Positions 45,787 through 58,982 of a DNA stretch of 64,000 bases are shown one piece after another. How positions within the stretch are numbered: the stretch's first letter is position 1; each line of letters opens with the position of its first letter. A program made the translations under genes and the position numbers. Below the pieces are notes generated by a model that did no database searches, was not told the DNA's origin, and saw only the letters and a list, made by a program, of their open reading frames with translations. The stretch covers positions 124,001 through 188,000 of the forward strand of contig NZ_WHNP01000006.1 in assembly GCF_009362735.1 (NCBI RefSeq), written 5' to 3'. The DNA comes from Paraburkholderia franconis. Lineage in GTDB: Bacteria; Pseudomonadota; Gammaproteobacteria; Burkholderiales; Burkholderiaceae.

Positions 45787-47676
45787 TCAAGCAGGAGCGG
45801 TCGCGCTGCCCGGCTTCACTTCCGCGCCGGGGCTGCTGCCACCCGACGATGCATCGCCAGGTGACGGCGTGCTCTTCGGCGAGCGCGGCGGACGGCCAGC
45901 CATGATGTCGTTGATCTGATCGGCGTCGATCGTTTCCCACTCCATCAGCGCGGCGGTCATCGCTTCGACCTTGTCGCGGTTCTCGTCCAGCAAACGCTTC
46001 GCGAGGTTGTACTGCTCGTCGAGCACACGGCGAATTTCCGAGTCGACCTTCTGTTGCGTCGCCTCCGAAATCGAACGCGTGAAACCGCGGCCAAACGGCG
46101 ACTGGTCGTTTTCGTCGTCGACATAGACCATCGGTCCAAGCGCGTCGGTCATGCCGAAACGGGCGACCATTGCGCGGGCCGTGGACGTCGCCTTGTTGAA
46201 GTCGTCCGATGCGCCCGTGCTGATCAGATTCAGGAACAGCTCTTCCGCGACACGGCCGCCGAACAGAATGGCGAGACGATCCAGCAGATAATCCTTCGAA
46301 TACGTCTCGTTGTCGTGCTCCGGCAACTGCCACGTCACGCCCAGCGCACGGCCGCGCGGAATGATCGTGACCTTGTGCACCGGGTCGGCCTTCGGCAGCA
46401 GCTTTGCGATCACTGCATGGCCCGACTCGTGGTAAGCCGTCGCACGCTTCGCGTCTTCGCGGATCACAGCCGACTTGCGCTCCGGACCCATGAAGATCTT
46501 GTCCTTCGCGTCTTCGAAGTCCTGCATCTCGACGATGCGCTTGCCGCGACGCGCGGCGAACAGCGCCGCTTCGTTCACGAGATTCGCGAGGTCGGCACCC
46601 GAGAAGCCCGGCGTGCCGCGCGCGATTACCGCCGCGTCGACGTCGTTCGCAATCGGCACCTTGCGCAGGTGTACCTTCATGATGTGCTCGCGGCCACGGA
46701 TATCGGGCAGACCGACATACACCTGGCGGTCGAAACGGCCCGGACGCAGCAGCGCCTTGTCCAGCACATCCGAACGGTTCGTTGCGGCGATCACGATCAC
46801 ACCCGAGTTCGCCTCGAACCCGTCCATTTCGACGAGCATCTGGTTCAGCGTCTGTTCGCGTTCGTCATTGCCGCCGCCCATGCCGGCGCCGCGATGACGG
46901 CCGACCGCATCGATTTCGTCGATGAACACGATGCAGGGTGCGTGCTTCTTCGCCTGCTCGAACATGTCGCGCACGCGGGCCGCGCCCACGCCGACGAACA
47001 TTTCGACGAAGTCCGAACCCGAAATGCTGAAGAACGGCACTTTTGCTTCGCCGGCGATGGCGCGCGCCAGCAGCGTCTTACCCGTTCCCGGCGGGCCGAC
47101 CAGCAGCACGCCGCGCGGAATGCGGCCACCCAGCTTCTGGAACTTCTGCGGATCGCGCAGGAAGTCAACCAGCTCGGAAACTTCTTCCTTGGCCTCATCA
47201 CAGCCAGCGACATCTGAGAAGTTGATCGCGTTGTTGTTCTCATCGATCAGACGTGCCCGGGATTTACCGAACGAGAAGGCACCGCCTTTCCCGCCTCCCT
47301 GCATCTGCCTCATCATGTAGAACCAGAAACCGATGATCAGGATTGTCGGCCCGAGGTAATACAGCGCGGACACCAGCGCGTTCGGCTCGTCATCCGCCTT
47401 GCCGCTGACCTGCACGCCATACTTCATCAGGTCGCCGACCATCCAGATATCGCCCGGCGACACGATCTGATATTTCTGACCGTCGGCCGGTGTCACCGTG
47501 AGGTTGCGCCCCTGGACGATCACGCTCTTGACCTTGCCGCTTTTCGCGTCATCCATGAACTGCGAATAAGAAACGCCTTCCTGGACACGGGGCTTGTCGA
47601 ACTGCTTGAACACCGTAAACAGCACCAGTGCGATTACCAGCCACACTGCTGCTTTCGAAAACATGTTGTTGTTCAA
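45787..47676 (-). CDS. ftsH: ATP-dependent zinc metalloprotease FtsH
   Basis: 629 residues. Two N-terminal membrane helices flank a periplasmic domain (about 6-24 and 100-120), then AAA+ ATPase with Walker A GPPGTGKT, Walker [14 protein letters not shown], and the protease motif HESGH at 416-420. It degrades membrane and regulatory proteins. The start is a TTG at 47676 with AAGGAG seven bases upstream; an ATG at 47664 lacks such a site. The C-terminal tail is rich in Pro and Ser. It is downstream of rlmE on the same strand. Confidence 0.97.
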   Translation of the reverse strand: MNNNMFSKAAVWLVIALVLFTVFKQFDKPRVQEGVSYSQFMDDAKSGKVKSVIVQGRNLTVTPADGQKYQIVSPGDIWMVGDLMKYGVQVSGKADDEPNALVSALYYLGPTILIIGFWFYMMRQMQGGGKGGAFSFGKSRARLIDENNNAINFSDVAGCDEAKEEVSELVDFLRDPQKFQKLGGRIPRGVLLVGPPGTGKTLLARAIAGEAKVPFFSISGSDFVEMFVGVGAARVRDMFEQAKKHAPCIVFIDEIDAVGRHRGAGMGGGNDEREQTLNQMLVEMDGFEANSGVIVIAATNRSDVLDKALLRPGRFDRQVYVGLPDIRGREHIMKVHLRKVPIANDVDAAVIARGTPGFSGADLANLVNEAALFAARRGKRIVEMQDFEDAKDKIFMGPERKSAVIREDAKRATAYHESGHAVIAKLLPKADPVHKVTIIPRGRALGVTWQLPEHDNETYSKDYLLDRLAILFGGRVAEELFLNLISTGASDDFNKATSTARAMVARFGMTDALGPMVYVDDENDQSPFGRGFTRSISEATQQKVDSEIRRVLDEQYNLAKRLLDENRDKVEAMTAALMEWETIDADQINDIMAGRPPRSPKSTPSPGDASSGGSSPGAEVKPGSATAPA

Positions 47677-47862
47677 AGCACCACTCCTTCACTCATAGAC
47701 AAGCGCCTACATTTGCCTTGCGGCACCACTCAGGCATTCTAATCCCTTCCGGGGACCCCTGCCATAAGCATTCACTACCGCATAAATAGCGTACCGCGCA
47801 ATCTCAGCGCTCTTATTTTCCGGCGTACCGGAATGCGGGCTCACATATCACTGGACCCTTTT

Positions 47863-48525
47863 TCAACGTGGCCGTTTCAGATGCTTGCCCAGAATAAACG
47901 TCTCGGACGACTTGTCCCGAGACGCTTTCGGCTTGCGCGCGGCCACCGTCTTAAACTGGTGCTTGAACTTTTCGACAATCTGGCTATAACCGCTGCCGTG
48001 AAAACATTTGACTAAAAGGGCACCATCGGGTTTCAGGTGGTTTTGGGCGAATTCCAGTGCGAGGTCGCATACATGCTCGATTCGCGCTGCGTCCGCCACC
48101 GCCACTCCTGACAGGTTGGGCGCCATATCCGAAATTACAAGATCAACCGCGCGATCTCCGACAACTTCTTCCAGCTGCTGGAGGACATCGTCCTCGCGGA
48201 AGTCGCCCTGGATGAAGTGCACGTCGGCGATCGGCTCCATCGGCAGCAGATCGAGCGCGATGATCGTGCCGTCGATCCCGCCTTCGCGCTGCGCGTCGCG
48301 ATGCTTGCCCTGCGAGAGCTTATTGCGCACGTACTGGCTCCAGCTGCCGGGCGCCGCGCCCAGATCGACGATGATCTGTCCGGGACGGATCAGCTTGTCC
48401 TGCTCGTCGATTTCCTTCAGCTTGTAGGCCGCGCGGGCGCGATAACCCTCCCGCTGCGCCATTTTCACGTACGGATCGTTGATGTGGTCGTGCAGCCACG
48501 ACTGGTTGAAGCGGTTTTTTGCCAT
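47863..48525 (-). CDS. rlmE: 23S rRNA 2'-O-methyltransferase RlmE (FtsJ)
   Basis: 220 residues. It methylates U2552 of 23S rRNA with SAM. N-terminal region [21 protein letters not shown] (here [17 protein letters not shown]), SAM motif [13 protein letters not shown], and the K-D-K-E tetrad regions ([10 protein letters not shown], then [10 protein letters not shown]). The rlmE-ftsH order is conserved in proteobacteria. Divergent from yhbY. Confidence 0.96.
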   Translation of the reverse strand: MAKNRFNQSWLHDHINDPYVKMAQREGYRARAAYKLKEIDEQDKLIRPGQIIVDLGAAPGSWSQYVRNKLSQGKHRDAQREGGIDGTIIALDLLPMEPIADVHFIQGDFREDDVLQQLEEVVGDRAVDLVISDMAPNLSGVAVADAARIEHVCDLALEFAQNHLKPDGALLVKCFHGSGYSQIVEKFKHQFKTVAARKPKASRDKSSETFILGKHLKRPR

Positions 48526-48787
48526 TAAACGTTGAACTCTTGCTACGTGATGCCGCGCTTTTAGCGGATAATACGCGTTTAATTCGCGCGGCGGCGGCCT
48601 AGGCCGTCTTCCGCGCTCGTGGTTCTGCTTGCCGTCCGCGCCGCTGTCCTGTTCATGCTGACGCCGGCGCCGTATTCATCGCAGCTTTCTGCGCAGTTTT
48701 CTTTTTTCTCGCGCGCGCCCCGCTGAATTGCTGACCGACGGGTCCAAGCCGCGGGCGATGCCATTTTAGTCGAGTCTCCCACTTTCC

Positions 48788-49324
48788 ATGCCAGCCCTCA
48801 AAGTTTCTTCCGAACAACGCGCCGAATTGCGCTCTCAGGCTCACGCGCTCAAGCCGGTCGTGATCGTCGGCGCCGAAGGGCTGACCGACGCCGTGCTGGC
48901 CGAAATCAAGGTCAATCTGAAGGCGCACCAGCTGATCAAGATCCGCGTATTCGGCGACGAGCGCGAAGAGCGCATCGCAATTTACGAAGAGATCTGCGAT
49001 CGGTTGAATGCGGCTCCCATTCAGCATATCGGCAAGCTGCTCGTGATCTGGAAGCCCGAATCGGCACGGACCGGACGCGCGCCTGCTGCGAAATCGAAGC
49101 GCTCCACGCTGCCGAGCGCGCGCGAGGCCATCTCGGAAGAGCCGGCGAAGAAAGGCGGCGCGCCGCGCGTCGTCAAGGTCGTCAAGGCGACCGACAACCC
49201 GATGCGCCGTCCGAAGCCGCAAAAAGTACTCGTGCGCGGCAACGAGCGCGTGACGGCTGGCGGCAACATCAAGAAAGCGAAGAAACGCCAGACGAGCGCA
49301 AAGCGCATGCATCAGACGAAGTAA
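48788..49324 (+). CDS. yhbY: YhbY-family CRM-domain RNA-binding protein with long basic tail
   Basis: 178 residues. The CRM domain at about 5-95 has ALKPVVIVGAEGLTDAVLAE and the GxxG-like loop region, as in YhbY, which binds pre-50S ribosomal particles. YhbY is usually about 97 residues; here an extra 80 residues rich in Lys and Arg follow (from about residue 98). The tail is common to Burkholderiales homologues as far as I know, and probably binds RNA without fixed fold. Divergent from rlmE. Confidence 0.92.
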   Translation: MPALKVSSEQRAELRSQAHALKPVVIVGAEGLTDAVLAEIKVNLKAHQLIKIRVFGDEREERIAIYEEICDRLNAAPIQHIGKLLVIWKPESARTGRAPAAKSKRSTLPSAREAISEEPAKKGGAPRVVKVVKATDNPMRRPKPQKVLVRGNERVTAGGNIKKAKKRQTSAKRMHQTK

Positions 49325-49478
49325 ATCTAGGAGTGGCGCGGCGATCCGAATCGACATCTGGACCGCGCTATTCGAACCAGGATTGCAGGCCGTCGCCTCA
49401 ATGCGGCGATCGGCCGCGCTCCGTGGCGGTTGCGAACGTAAATCAGCCCGCGGGCCAAATGCGCTTTCTGCGAGCGGC

Positions 49479-49985
49479 TTACCCAGCCGTCCTGCCCGCG
49501 ACACGCCCCGCGCCCTGCTCCGCCACGAGATTCGCGCCCGCCGGCAATTTCCACGCGAGCACGATGCCCAACAGACTCTCGATCAGATAGAAACCACTCG
49601 ACACGCCGTGCAGCATGCCGAAACGGCTCGCATACACAGAATGGCCGACGTCAGTGCCCGCTTCCTGCGCGGCGATGCGCAGCGCATTCATAAACGGCTG
49701 AAGCGCGAAGTAGCCAACCAGCACGCAGACCAGCATGCCGGCGATCGGCCAACGCAGACGCCGATACGCATCGCCGCCGCGCCGGATCAGCACATTGCAC
49801 AGCGCGAGCAGCAACACGCCGCATACCACGCCGATCACACCTTCGATCCGGAACAGCTGCGCCGCGACCGCGCCCGCCGTCATCCGGTCGAGCGACTTGA
49901 ACAGCACGGGCGCCACCGCATAGCCGATGGTCAGCAGACTGCCGACCCAAACGACCGTCAGCAGCCTGAACAGACGATGCGGCAT
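49479..49985 (-). CDS. DUF4149 family membrane protein
   Basis: 168 residues with four hydrophobic segments. The opening LLTVVWVGSLLTIGYAVAPVLF and RIEGVIGVVCGVLLLALCN fit DUF4149. Function unknown. I start it at the ATG at 49985 because the 29 codons before it read into the greA end and are not membrane-like. It follows greA by 19 bases and is probably cotranscribed. Confidence 0.83.
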   Translation of the reverse strand: MPHRLFRLLTVVWVGSLLTIGYAVAPVLFKSLDRMTAGAVAAQLFRIEGVIGVVCGVLLLALCNVLIRRGGDAYRRLRWPIAGMLVCVLVGYFALQPFMNALRIAAQEAGTDVGHSVYASRFGMLHGVSSGFYLIESLLGIVLAWKLPAGANLVAEQGAGRVAGRTAG

Positions 49986-50004
49986 CGAAGACACGACAGC
50001 AGCC

Positions 50005-50481
50005 TCAGACGTAGCGGACCGCGATGATTTCGTACTCGCGCACGCCGCTCGGCGCCTGCACCGCCGCGACATCGCCTTCCGACTTGCCGATCAGCGCGCG
50101 AGCGATTGGCGAGCTGACGGAGATGAGGCCGTGCTCGAGATCCGCTTCGTCGTCACCGACGATCTGATAAGTCACCTCATCGCCCGAATCCAGATCTTCC
50201 AGATCGACTGTCGCGGCAAACACGACGCGACCATCCGCCTCGAGCGCGGCGGGATCGATGACTTGCGCAGCCGCCAGCTTCGATTCGATTTCGGCGATAC
50301 GGCCTTCGATAAAGCCCTGCTTTTCTTTTGCAGCGTCGTACTCGGCATTTTCCGACAGGTCGCCTTGGGCGCGCGCTTCCGCGATCGAATTGATGACAGC
50401 GGGGCGTTCGACCGATTTCAGGCGCTGCAATTCGCCGCGCAGTTGATCTGCTCCGCGCTTCGTCAATGGAATAGTGCTCAT
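50005..50481 (-). CDS. greA: Transcript cleavage factor GreA
   Basis: 158 residues, exactly the family length. N-terminal coiled coil with the tip acidic residues in [21 protein letters not shown], and a C-terminal FKBP-like domain with [13 protein letters not shown]. It enters the RNA polymerase secondary channel and stimulates cleavage of backtracked RNA. Its start is 30 bases after an eight-T tract that ends a strong stem, so its expression may be attenuated. Upstream carB is on the same strand. Confidence 0.97.
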   Translation of the reverse strand: MSTIPLTKRGADQLRGELQRLKSVERPAVINSIAEARAQGDLSENAEYDAAKEKQGFIEGRIAEIESKLAAAQVIDPAALEADGRVVFAATVDLEDLDSGDEVTYQIVGDDEADLEHGLISVSSPIARALIGKSEGDVAAVQAPSGVREYEIIAVRYV

Positions 50482-50510
50482 AAACAGCTCTTGTGGCAAA
50501 AAACAGCCAT

Positions 50511-50610
50511 AAAAAAAATCACCGCGGTTAAGTGCATCCCATACAGGCGCTGGAGCGTGGCGCAAAGCCCGATCTGGCACCTCAGGGACGCCGCTTAACC
50601 GCGGCACTTA
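50511..50610 (-). promoter_or_regulatory. Two-state hairpin/terminator in the greA leader
   Basis: On the minus strand CCGCGGTTAAG (50604 to 50594) pairs perfectly with CTTAACCGCGG (50532 to 50522) across a 61-base insert, and TGA plus eight T follow (50518 to 50511). A second, competing pairing exists: TAAGTGC (50610 to 50604) with GCACTTA (50535 to 50529), which overlaps the terminator arm. Terminator and antiterminator alternatives of this kind are typical of attenuators. Confidence 0.6.
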
Positions 50611-50634
50611 CGTCTTTGACAGAACTCTGAAGCC

Positions 50635-53889
<3,255 letters not shown>

Positions 53890-54031
53890 AACGCTCTCGC
53901 TAATGTATTCCTGAGTTCTTTCCGTTGGCGCGCCGGCGGTGTGCCGTTCGGACCATGCCGAACGGCGTCGCAGGGCGCGCGCTTTCCTGTCGCCGCTCGC
54001 GAGCTGCTGCTGTCGGCGCTGCTCTCGACTC

Positions 54032-55186
54032 TTACGCCGCCGCCGACTTCTTGCCCTTCTGCTGGTCCATCAACGCAGTGAAGCGGTCGAACAGATAAGC
54101 GATATCGTGCGGACCGGGCGACGCTTCCGGGTGGCCCTGGAAGCAGAACGCCGGCTTGTCCGTCAGCGCGAAGCCTTGCAGCGTGCCGTCGAACAGCGAC
54201 ACGTGCGTGACCTTCGCGTTGGCGGGCAGCGTGTCGGCGTCGACTGCGAAGCCGTGGTTCTGCGACGTGATCACGACGCGGCCGTCGTCGAGGTCCTTCA
54301 CCGGATGGTTCGCGCCGTGGTGGCCCGTCTTCATCTTCATCGTCTTCGCGCCGACGGCGAGACCCATGATCTGATGGCCGAGGCAAATGCCGAACGTCGG
54401 AATGCCGCGCTCGATGAACTCGCGCGTCGCGGCGATCGCGTAGTCGCACGGCTCCGGGTCGCCGGGGCCATTCGACAGGAAGATGCCATCCGGATTGAGC
54501 GCGAGCGCGTCGGCTGCCGTCGCTTGCGCCGGCAGCACCGTGACCTGGCAGCCGCGTTCCGCGAGCATCCGGAGGATGTTGTACTTCACGCCGTAGTCGA
54601 ACGCGACGACGCGATAGCGCGGCGTGTTCTGCATGCCGTAGCCGCTGCCGAGACGCCATTCCGTCTGCTTCCACTCGTACGGCTTTTGCGTCGACACGAC
54701 CTTCGCGAGGTCCATGCCCGCGAGGCCCGGGAACGAGCGGGCGAGTTCGATTGCCTTCGCTTCGTCATCCGAACCTGCGAGAATCGCGCCGTTTTGCGCG
54801 CCCTTGTCGCGCAAAACGCGTGTGAGCTTGCGGGTATCGATACCGGCAATCGCGACGACGCCGTCGGCCTTCAGATAATCCGGGAGCGAGCGCTCCATGC
54901 GGAAATTCGACGCGAGAACGGGCAGATCACGGATGATCAGGCCGGCGGCATGGACTTTCGTGGCTTCGACGTCTTCGGCGTTCACACCGACATTGCCGAT
55001 GTGCGGATACGTCAGCGTGACGATCTGGCGCGCGTAGCTGGGGTCGGTCAGGATTTCCTGATAGCCGGTGATGGCCGTATTGAAAACGACTTCGCCGATC
55101 GTATGACCGGGCGCGCCGATCGAGTAGCCGCGAAAGACCGTGCCGTCGGCGAGCGCGAGAAGAGCGGGAGAAAATGACGGCAACAC
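54032..55186 (-). CDS. carA: Carbamoyl-phosphate synthase small subunit (glutaminase)
   Basis: 384 residues. The N-terminal domain begins [20 protein letters not shown]; the C-terminal class I amidotransferase has the nucleophile Cys in [11 protein letters not shown] and the His/Glu pair in [11 protein letters not shown]. It delivers ammonia from glutamine to CarB. The start is a GTG at 55186 with AAGGAG six bases upstream; a TTG one codon later is possible. The open frame to 55315 upstream is in the leader. Confidence 0.97.
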   Translation of the reverse strand: MLPSFSPALLALADGTVFRGYSIGAPGHTIGEVVFNTAITGYQEILTDPSYARQIVTLTYPHIGNVGVNAEDVEATKVHAAGLIIRDLPVLASNFRMERSLPDYLKADGVVAIAGIDTRKLTRVLRDKGAQNGAILAGSDDEAKAIELARSFPGLAGMDLAKVVSTQKPYEWKQTEWRLGSGYGMQNTPRYRVVAFDYGVKYNILRMLAERGCQVTVLPAQATAADALALNPDGIFLSNGPGDPEPCDYAIAATREFIERGIPTFGICLGHQIMGLAVGAKTMKMKTGHHGANHPVKDLDDGRVVITSQNHGFAVDADTLPANAKVTHVSLFDGTLQGFALTDKPAFCFQGHPEASPGPHDIAYLFDRFTALMDQQKGKKSAAA

Positions 55187-55416
55187 GGGAGACTCCTTGG
55201 GGGGCACCCTGTTGCCGACCTGTCTATCCGACCGTGCGGGCCGCGGCGAGGCGCATCGGAAGATGCGCGCGCAGGCTCGCTCGCGTGTCGCTGTTCGTGG
55301 CGTCGCATCGGGCACTGCAGCGCGTGCAATCGGCCCATTGTGTAGGCGGACAGGCTGGCTGCGGGCCGCTGGCGACGGTAGCCGGTGCGTTCACGAAAAC
55401 TTGACCGGAACTACAA

Positions 55417-55442
55417 CCGGGTTGACTACCCGGGTTGACTAC
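55417..55442. repeat. Tandem 13-base repeat in the carA leader
   Basis: CCGGGTTGACTAC occurs twice, back to back and identical, about 230-255 bases before the carA start and about 65-90 bases into the predicted transcript. Confidence 0.85.
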
Positions 55443-55512
55443 GAAACGCGGCGGATGAACGGTGTGGGAGAGGTAGGCGCTAGGGTGCGGGTTGATAAGC
55501 TCAAACTTTAGA

Positions 55513-55542
55513 ATTATAGCCTGAAATGACCCTTCTCTTCAA
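55513..55542 (-). promoter_or_regulatory. Sigma-70 promoter of carAB
   Basis: On the minus strand TTGAAG (55542 to 55537), 18 bases, TATAAT (55518 to 55513). The -10 is perfect. It gives a leader of about 320 bases. Confidence 0.75.
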
Positions 55543-55632
55543 ATCAGAGATGGGCGGCCACCGGGCCGACGCAGTACCGACAGGCCCGGCAGCCGCGATG
55601 CACCTGGAATCCGCGCGGCCTGCATGGCCGTT

Positions 55633-56907
55633 TCATTCAATATCAGAATACGCCTGTGAGCCTTGCGGTTGGCGCTCGCCGTGGATGTGCGAAGGGCTTT
55701 TCGCGAGCACGCGGCTTGGCAGCACGTACCAGACGGCGCTCGCCAGCTGCAGCGCAACGAGAATGCCCCACGCGGTCAGATGCGCGGCGGGCGGATAGTG
55801 GCCGCCGACGGGCGTCCAGATCGACAGAACCGCGCCCACGCCAATCTGAAAGCCGAAGATCAGCAGAAAAATGATCAGCGTCAGCGTCGTGTTCGCACGG
55901 CCGATCAAATGCGCCGGAAAATGGCGCGCGAGCACCGCGTAGCTCAGTATGCCCACGCCACCGAAAATTCCGTAAGCCGCCCACAGCAAGCCCGCCGGCA
56001 GCGGTGCGCGCAGCATGATCAACAGTTGCGTGACGACGAAAAGCGCCATACCAACGCCGCAAAACGCATACAGCGACAGCCCGCGCCGTTCCATGCTGCG
56101 CGCTGCCGCGCCGAAGCCCACGCAGCCGGCCATCATCGCGAAGCCCAGCACCGACACGAGCGCCGCTGCCTCGTGCGGCTGAAAGCCCGATACGTCGCGC
56201 AACCACGCGCCGACCCACAACGACTGCATCGCGTAGAACACACCTTGCGTGACGACCGAGAACGATCCGATTTTCCAGAACGCCGCGCTGCGCAGGATGT
56301 GCCACGTGCCCTTGAACTGGCTGACGAGATCCGCCTGATGATGCGGCTCCTTCTTTTCGGGCGCGAACATCCACAGCAGCGCCGCCACGACGATCGTCAG
56401 GACGACGAGCGCGAAACAGACAGAGCGCCAACTCGCGAACGTCAGCACCCACGTCAACGGCGAGCCGACGGCGACGCCGCCCAAACCGCCGACGGCCATC
56501 ACTAGCCCGTTCATCAGCGGCAGGCGCGCGGCCGGAAAGTGCTGCGCGAGCGCCTTGAAGGCCGCGCCCAGGCACACCGACACGCCGACGCCGATCAGCA
56601 ACCGCCCCGCCATCATCACGCCGACACCGTGCGCCGCGCCGAACACGCCGATGCCGGCGGCGGCGAAGAGCAGCATGCCCGCCGTCACGCGACGCGGTCC
56701 GTAATGGTCGAGCAGGACGCCCGCCGGCAGTTGAGCGCCCGCGAAGCCGAGGAAATAGAGACTGGTCAGCAAGCCAAGATCGGCGGCCGTGAGTCCCAAC
56801 TCACGTGTGATCAGCGGCGCAAAGCCGAGGTTCACGCCCCGAAACACATACGAGACAAAGTAACCGGCGGAGAACAGCAGGAAGACACGAAGGGGCGTCG
56901 ATGACAT
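55633..56907 (-). CDS. MFS transporter
   Basis: 424 residues, twelve hydrophobic segments. The A motif is seen as GVLLDHYGPRRV between segments 2 and 3, and the opening LFSAGYFVSYVFRGVNLGFA is of the nitrate/sugar-phosphate or hexuronate-like (NNP/ACS) type, but I cannot assign a substrate. It stands alone between mltD and carA, all on the minus strand; carA has its own promoter. Confidence 0.85.
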   Translation of the reverse strand: MSSTPLRVFLLFSAGYFVSYVFRGVNLGFAPLITRELGLTAADLGLLTSLYFLGFAGAQLPAGVLLDHYGPRRVTAGMLLFAAAGIGVFGAAHGVGVMMAGRLLIGVGVSVCLGAAFKALAQHFPAARLPLMNGLVMAVGGLGGVAVGSPLTWVLTFASWRSVCFALVVLTIVVAALLWMFAPEKKEPHHQADLVSQFKGTWHILRSAAFWKIGSFSVVTQGVFYAMQSLWVGAWLRDVSGFQPHEAAALVSVLGFAMMAGCVGFGAAARSMERRGLSLYAFCGVGMALFVVTQLLIMLRAPLPAGLLWAAYGIFGGVGILSYAVLARHFPAHLIGRANTTLTLIIFLLIFGFQIGVGAVLSIWTPVGGHYPPAAHLTAWGILVALQLASAVWYVLPSRVLAKSPSHIHGERQPQGSQAYSDIE

Positions 56908-57025
56908 GAGGCATCAGCAAGACGGTCCGGCGGACCCGAGCGTGAACGATAGCGGCTATCGCGCCCATCGTGGTGCAAGACCGCGCGGCCCGTGCGGGAA
57001 ACGCCGGCGGCTGTATGCGGAAATG

Positions 57026-57055
57026 AAAAACGCCGTCACCTCAGGTGACGGCGTT
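57026..57055 (-). terminator. Intrinsic terminator after mltD
   Basis: AACGCCGTCACCT-C-AGGTGACGGCGTT is a perfect inverted repeat, followed by TTTTTC on the minus strand. Confidence 0.9.
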
Positions 57056-57141
57056 CAGGAAAACGAGGAGAGATCGGAGCGCACTTCACGCGCTGCCCCC
57101 GCAGCGCACGTTCGGTCGTCCTCGAAAAGGCCGCTTGTTGT

Positions 57142-58827
57142 CTACTTGCCCTTCTTCGCGCTGGACGAGACTTTGTGGCGGCTCGAAGTCTCGCCCTTCG
57201 ACGCCTTGCCAGCCGCCTCCGTCGAAACCTTCGTCATCTTGCCCTTGGCGGCCGCCGGCTTGCTGGACTTGCCGACCGGCTCCGACACCCTGACGACGCC
57301 CGAGTGGCCACGGCCCCGTTTCTTATCGTATCGCGACTCGGAGCGCGAGTCCGCGATCTGGGCGCCAGTCCGCTCGACGCCACCGCCGACGGGCACCGTC
57401 GCCAGCTTCTGCGGGCCCGGCTCGGCCGGCATCGCCTTGCCGACGGGCACGTGCAGCACGATCACCTGGCCCGGCATCGCCACATCGCGCCGCGTACGGT
57501 TCCATGCCTTGAGCTGCCCGATCGACACGTCGTAGCGGTCCGCGATCATCGCCATCGACTGCTTGCGGCGCACACGGATCAGCATCTTGCGCGTGTCGGG
57601 CACGTCCGGCTCCATCGCGAGCACCGCGCTTTCGGCAACATCGGCGCTGATGTCCTCGTCGTCATCGTCGGCGCGCGGCACGACGATCGTCGAGCCCGGC
57701 TTCAGGCGCATGCCCGCAGGAATCTTGTTGACGGCCATCAGCGTGTCCGCATTGACGCCGATCTTCTCGGCGATCGCCGCCGGACGCGAGCGTTCCGTGA
57801 CCGTGTAGGTCGTCCACGACGACAGCGAGCCCGAGTACGACTTCAGGTTGCGCTCGAAAGCGCTCGCGTTGTCGAACGGCAGCAGGATCTGCGGCTGCGT
57901 CGCGCCCAGGATGACCGGCTTCTTGAACGACGGGTTCAGCGAACGGAACTCGTCCGGTGTCATGTTCGCTAGCTTCGCCGCCGTATCGACGTCGATGTCA
58001 TGCGAAGTCGTGACCGTCACGAAATACGGGTGGTTCGGAATGGACGGCAGCGCGAGCCCGTATACCTGCGGATTCGTCACGATGTTCTTGACGGCCTGTA
58101 GCTTGGGCACGTAGTTGCGCGTTTCCAGCGGCATGCGCAGGCTTTGATAGTCCGTCGGCAGGCCGGCCGCCTCGTTGCGCGCGATCGCGCGCTGCACGTT
58201 GCCTTCGCCCCAGTTGTACGCGGCGAGCGCCAGATACCAGTCGCCGAACATATCGTGCAGACGCGACAGATAGTCGAGCGCCGCGCTGGTGGACGCGAGC
58301 ACGTCACGGCGCTCGTCCTGCCACATGTTCTGCTTCAGGTTGTACGTGCGGCCCGTACCGGGCACGAACTGCCACATGCCCGCGGCCTTCGCGACCGACA
58401 GCGCCTGCGGGTTGTACGCGGACTCGATGAACGGCAACAGCGCCAGCTCGGTCGGCATGTGGCGCGCTTCCAGTTCTTCGACGATGTGATACAGGTATTT
58501 CTGCGACCGCTCGGTCATGCGCTGGACGTAATCCGGACGCTGCGCATACCAGTTCGCCTGCATGTCGACGAGGTCGCTCTGCAGGTCGGGAATCTGAAAA
58601 CCACGGCGGATACGGCCCCAGAGATCGGAGTCCTCGCTCGTCAACTGGTCGACGGAACTCTGGTCGACGTTGATCGTTTCTTTAGCAGTGGCGGTCTTGC
58701 GAAGGGTGTCGGCTACGGCTTGCTGGCTAGCGGGATTGGAAGCAGTTGAAAGGCTGTTCGTCGTTGGCCCCTGGCTCGCGCAAGCGGCGAGCATCAGGAC
58801 CAATAACGCGCTAAAGATAAATCTCAT
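57142..58827 (-). CDS. mltD: Membrane-bound lytic murein transglycosylase D, LysM-containing
   Basis: 561 residues. Lipoprotein signal with lipobox LAAC (Cys16), then the SLT domain with catalytic Glu in LALLPFIESAYNPQA and GMWQFVPGTGR, ALAAYNWGEGNV (about 115-270). Two LysM domains follow (TTYTVTERSRPAAIAEKIG near 345 and LIRVRRKQSMAMIADRY near 430). It cleaves glycan strands in the periplasm. The tail carries an acidic run (DDDDED) between the LysM units and a Lys/Ser-rich C-terminus of about 90 residues with no known domain. Confidence 0.95.
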   Translation of the reverse strand: MRFIFSALLVLMLAACASQGPTTNSLSTASNPASQQAVADTLRKTATAKETINVDQSSVDQLTSEDSDLWGRIRRGFQIPDLQSDLVDMQANWYAQRPDYVQRMTERSQKYLYHIVEELEARHMPTELALLPFIESAYNPQALSVAKAAGMWQFVPGTGRTYNLKQNMWQDERRDVLASTSAALDYLSRLHDMFGDWYLALAAYNWGEGNVQRAIARNEAAGLPTDYQSLRMPLETRNYVPKLQAVKNIVTNPQVYGLALPSIPNHPYFVTVTTSHDIDVDTAAKLANMTPDEFRSLNPSFKKPVILGATQPQILLPFDNASAFERNLKSYSGSLSSWTTYTVTERSRPAAIAEKIGVNADTLMAVNKIPAGMRLKPGSTIVVPRADDDDEDISADVAESAVLAMEPDVPDTRKMLIRVRRKQSMAMIADRYDVSIGQLKAWNRTRRDVAMPGQVIVLHVPVGKAMPAEPGPQKLATVPVGGGVERTGAQIADSRSESRYDKKRGRGHSGVVRVSEPVGKSSKPAAAKGKMTKVSTEAAGKASKGETSSRHKVSSSAKKGK

Positions 58828-58982
58828 GAACGTCTCGGCTTCCAAAGGGCTGGAATTTGCAGCCGATAGTACGAAAGTGCGCCTTTTCCGTCAATCGGAA
58901 AAACGTGAAAAACGCCGCGAAATCTGGAGGTTGGCGTTTTTTCCTATGATTCGGATGAGCATGCCCCCATGGTTTGCCATAG

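Larger units (their letters stand above)
55187..55632. other. 446-base carA leader and upstream region
   Basis: Contains a strong carA promoter at 55513-55542, a leader of about 320 bases with a tandem 13-base repeat, and CCGGGCC-N15-GGCCCGG (55561-55589) between the MFS gene and the promoter. No gene is recognised. Confidence 0.65.

Noticed and set aside
47677..47862. Heat-shock (sigma-32) promoter in front of ftsH
   Set aside because: No CTTGAAA and CCCCAT pair at correct spacing; a TAGAAT near 47740 lacks a -35.
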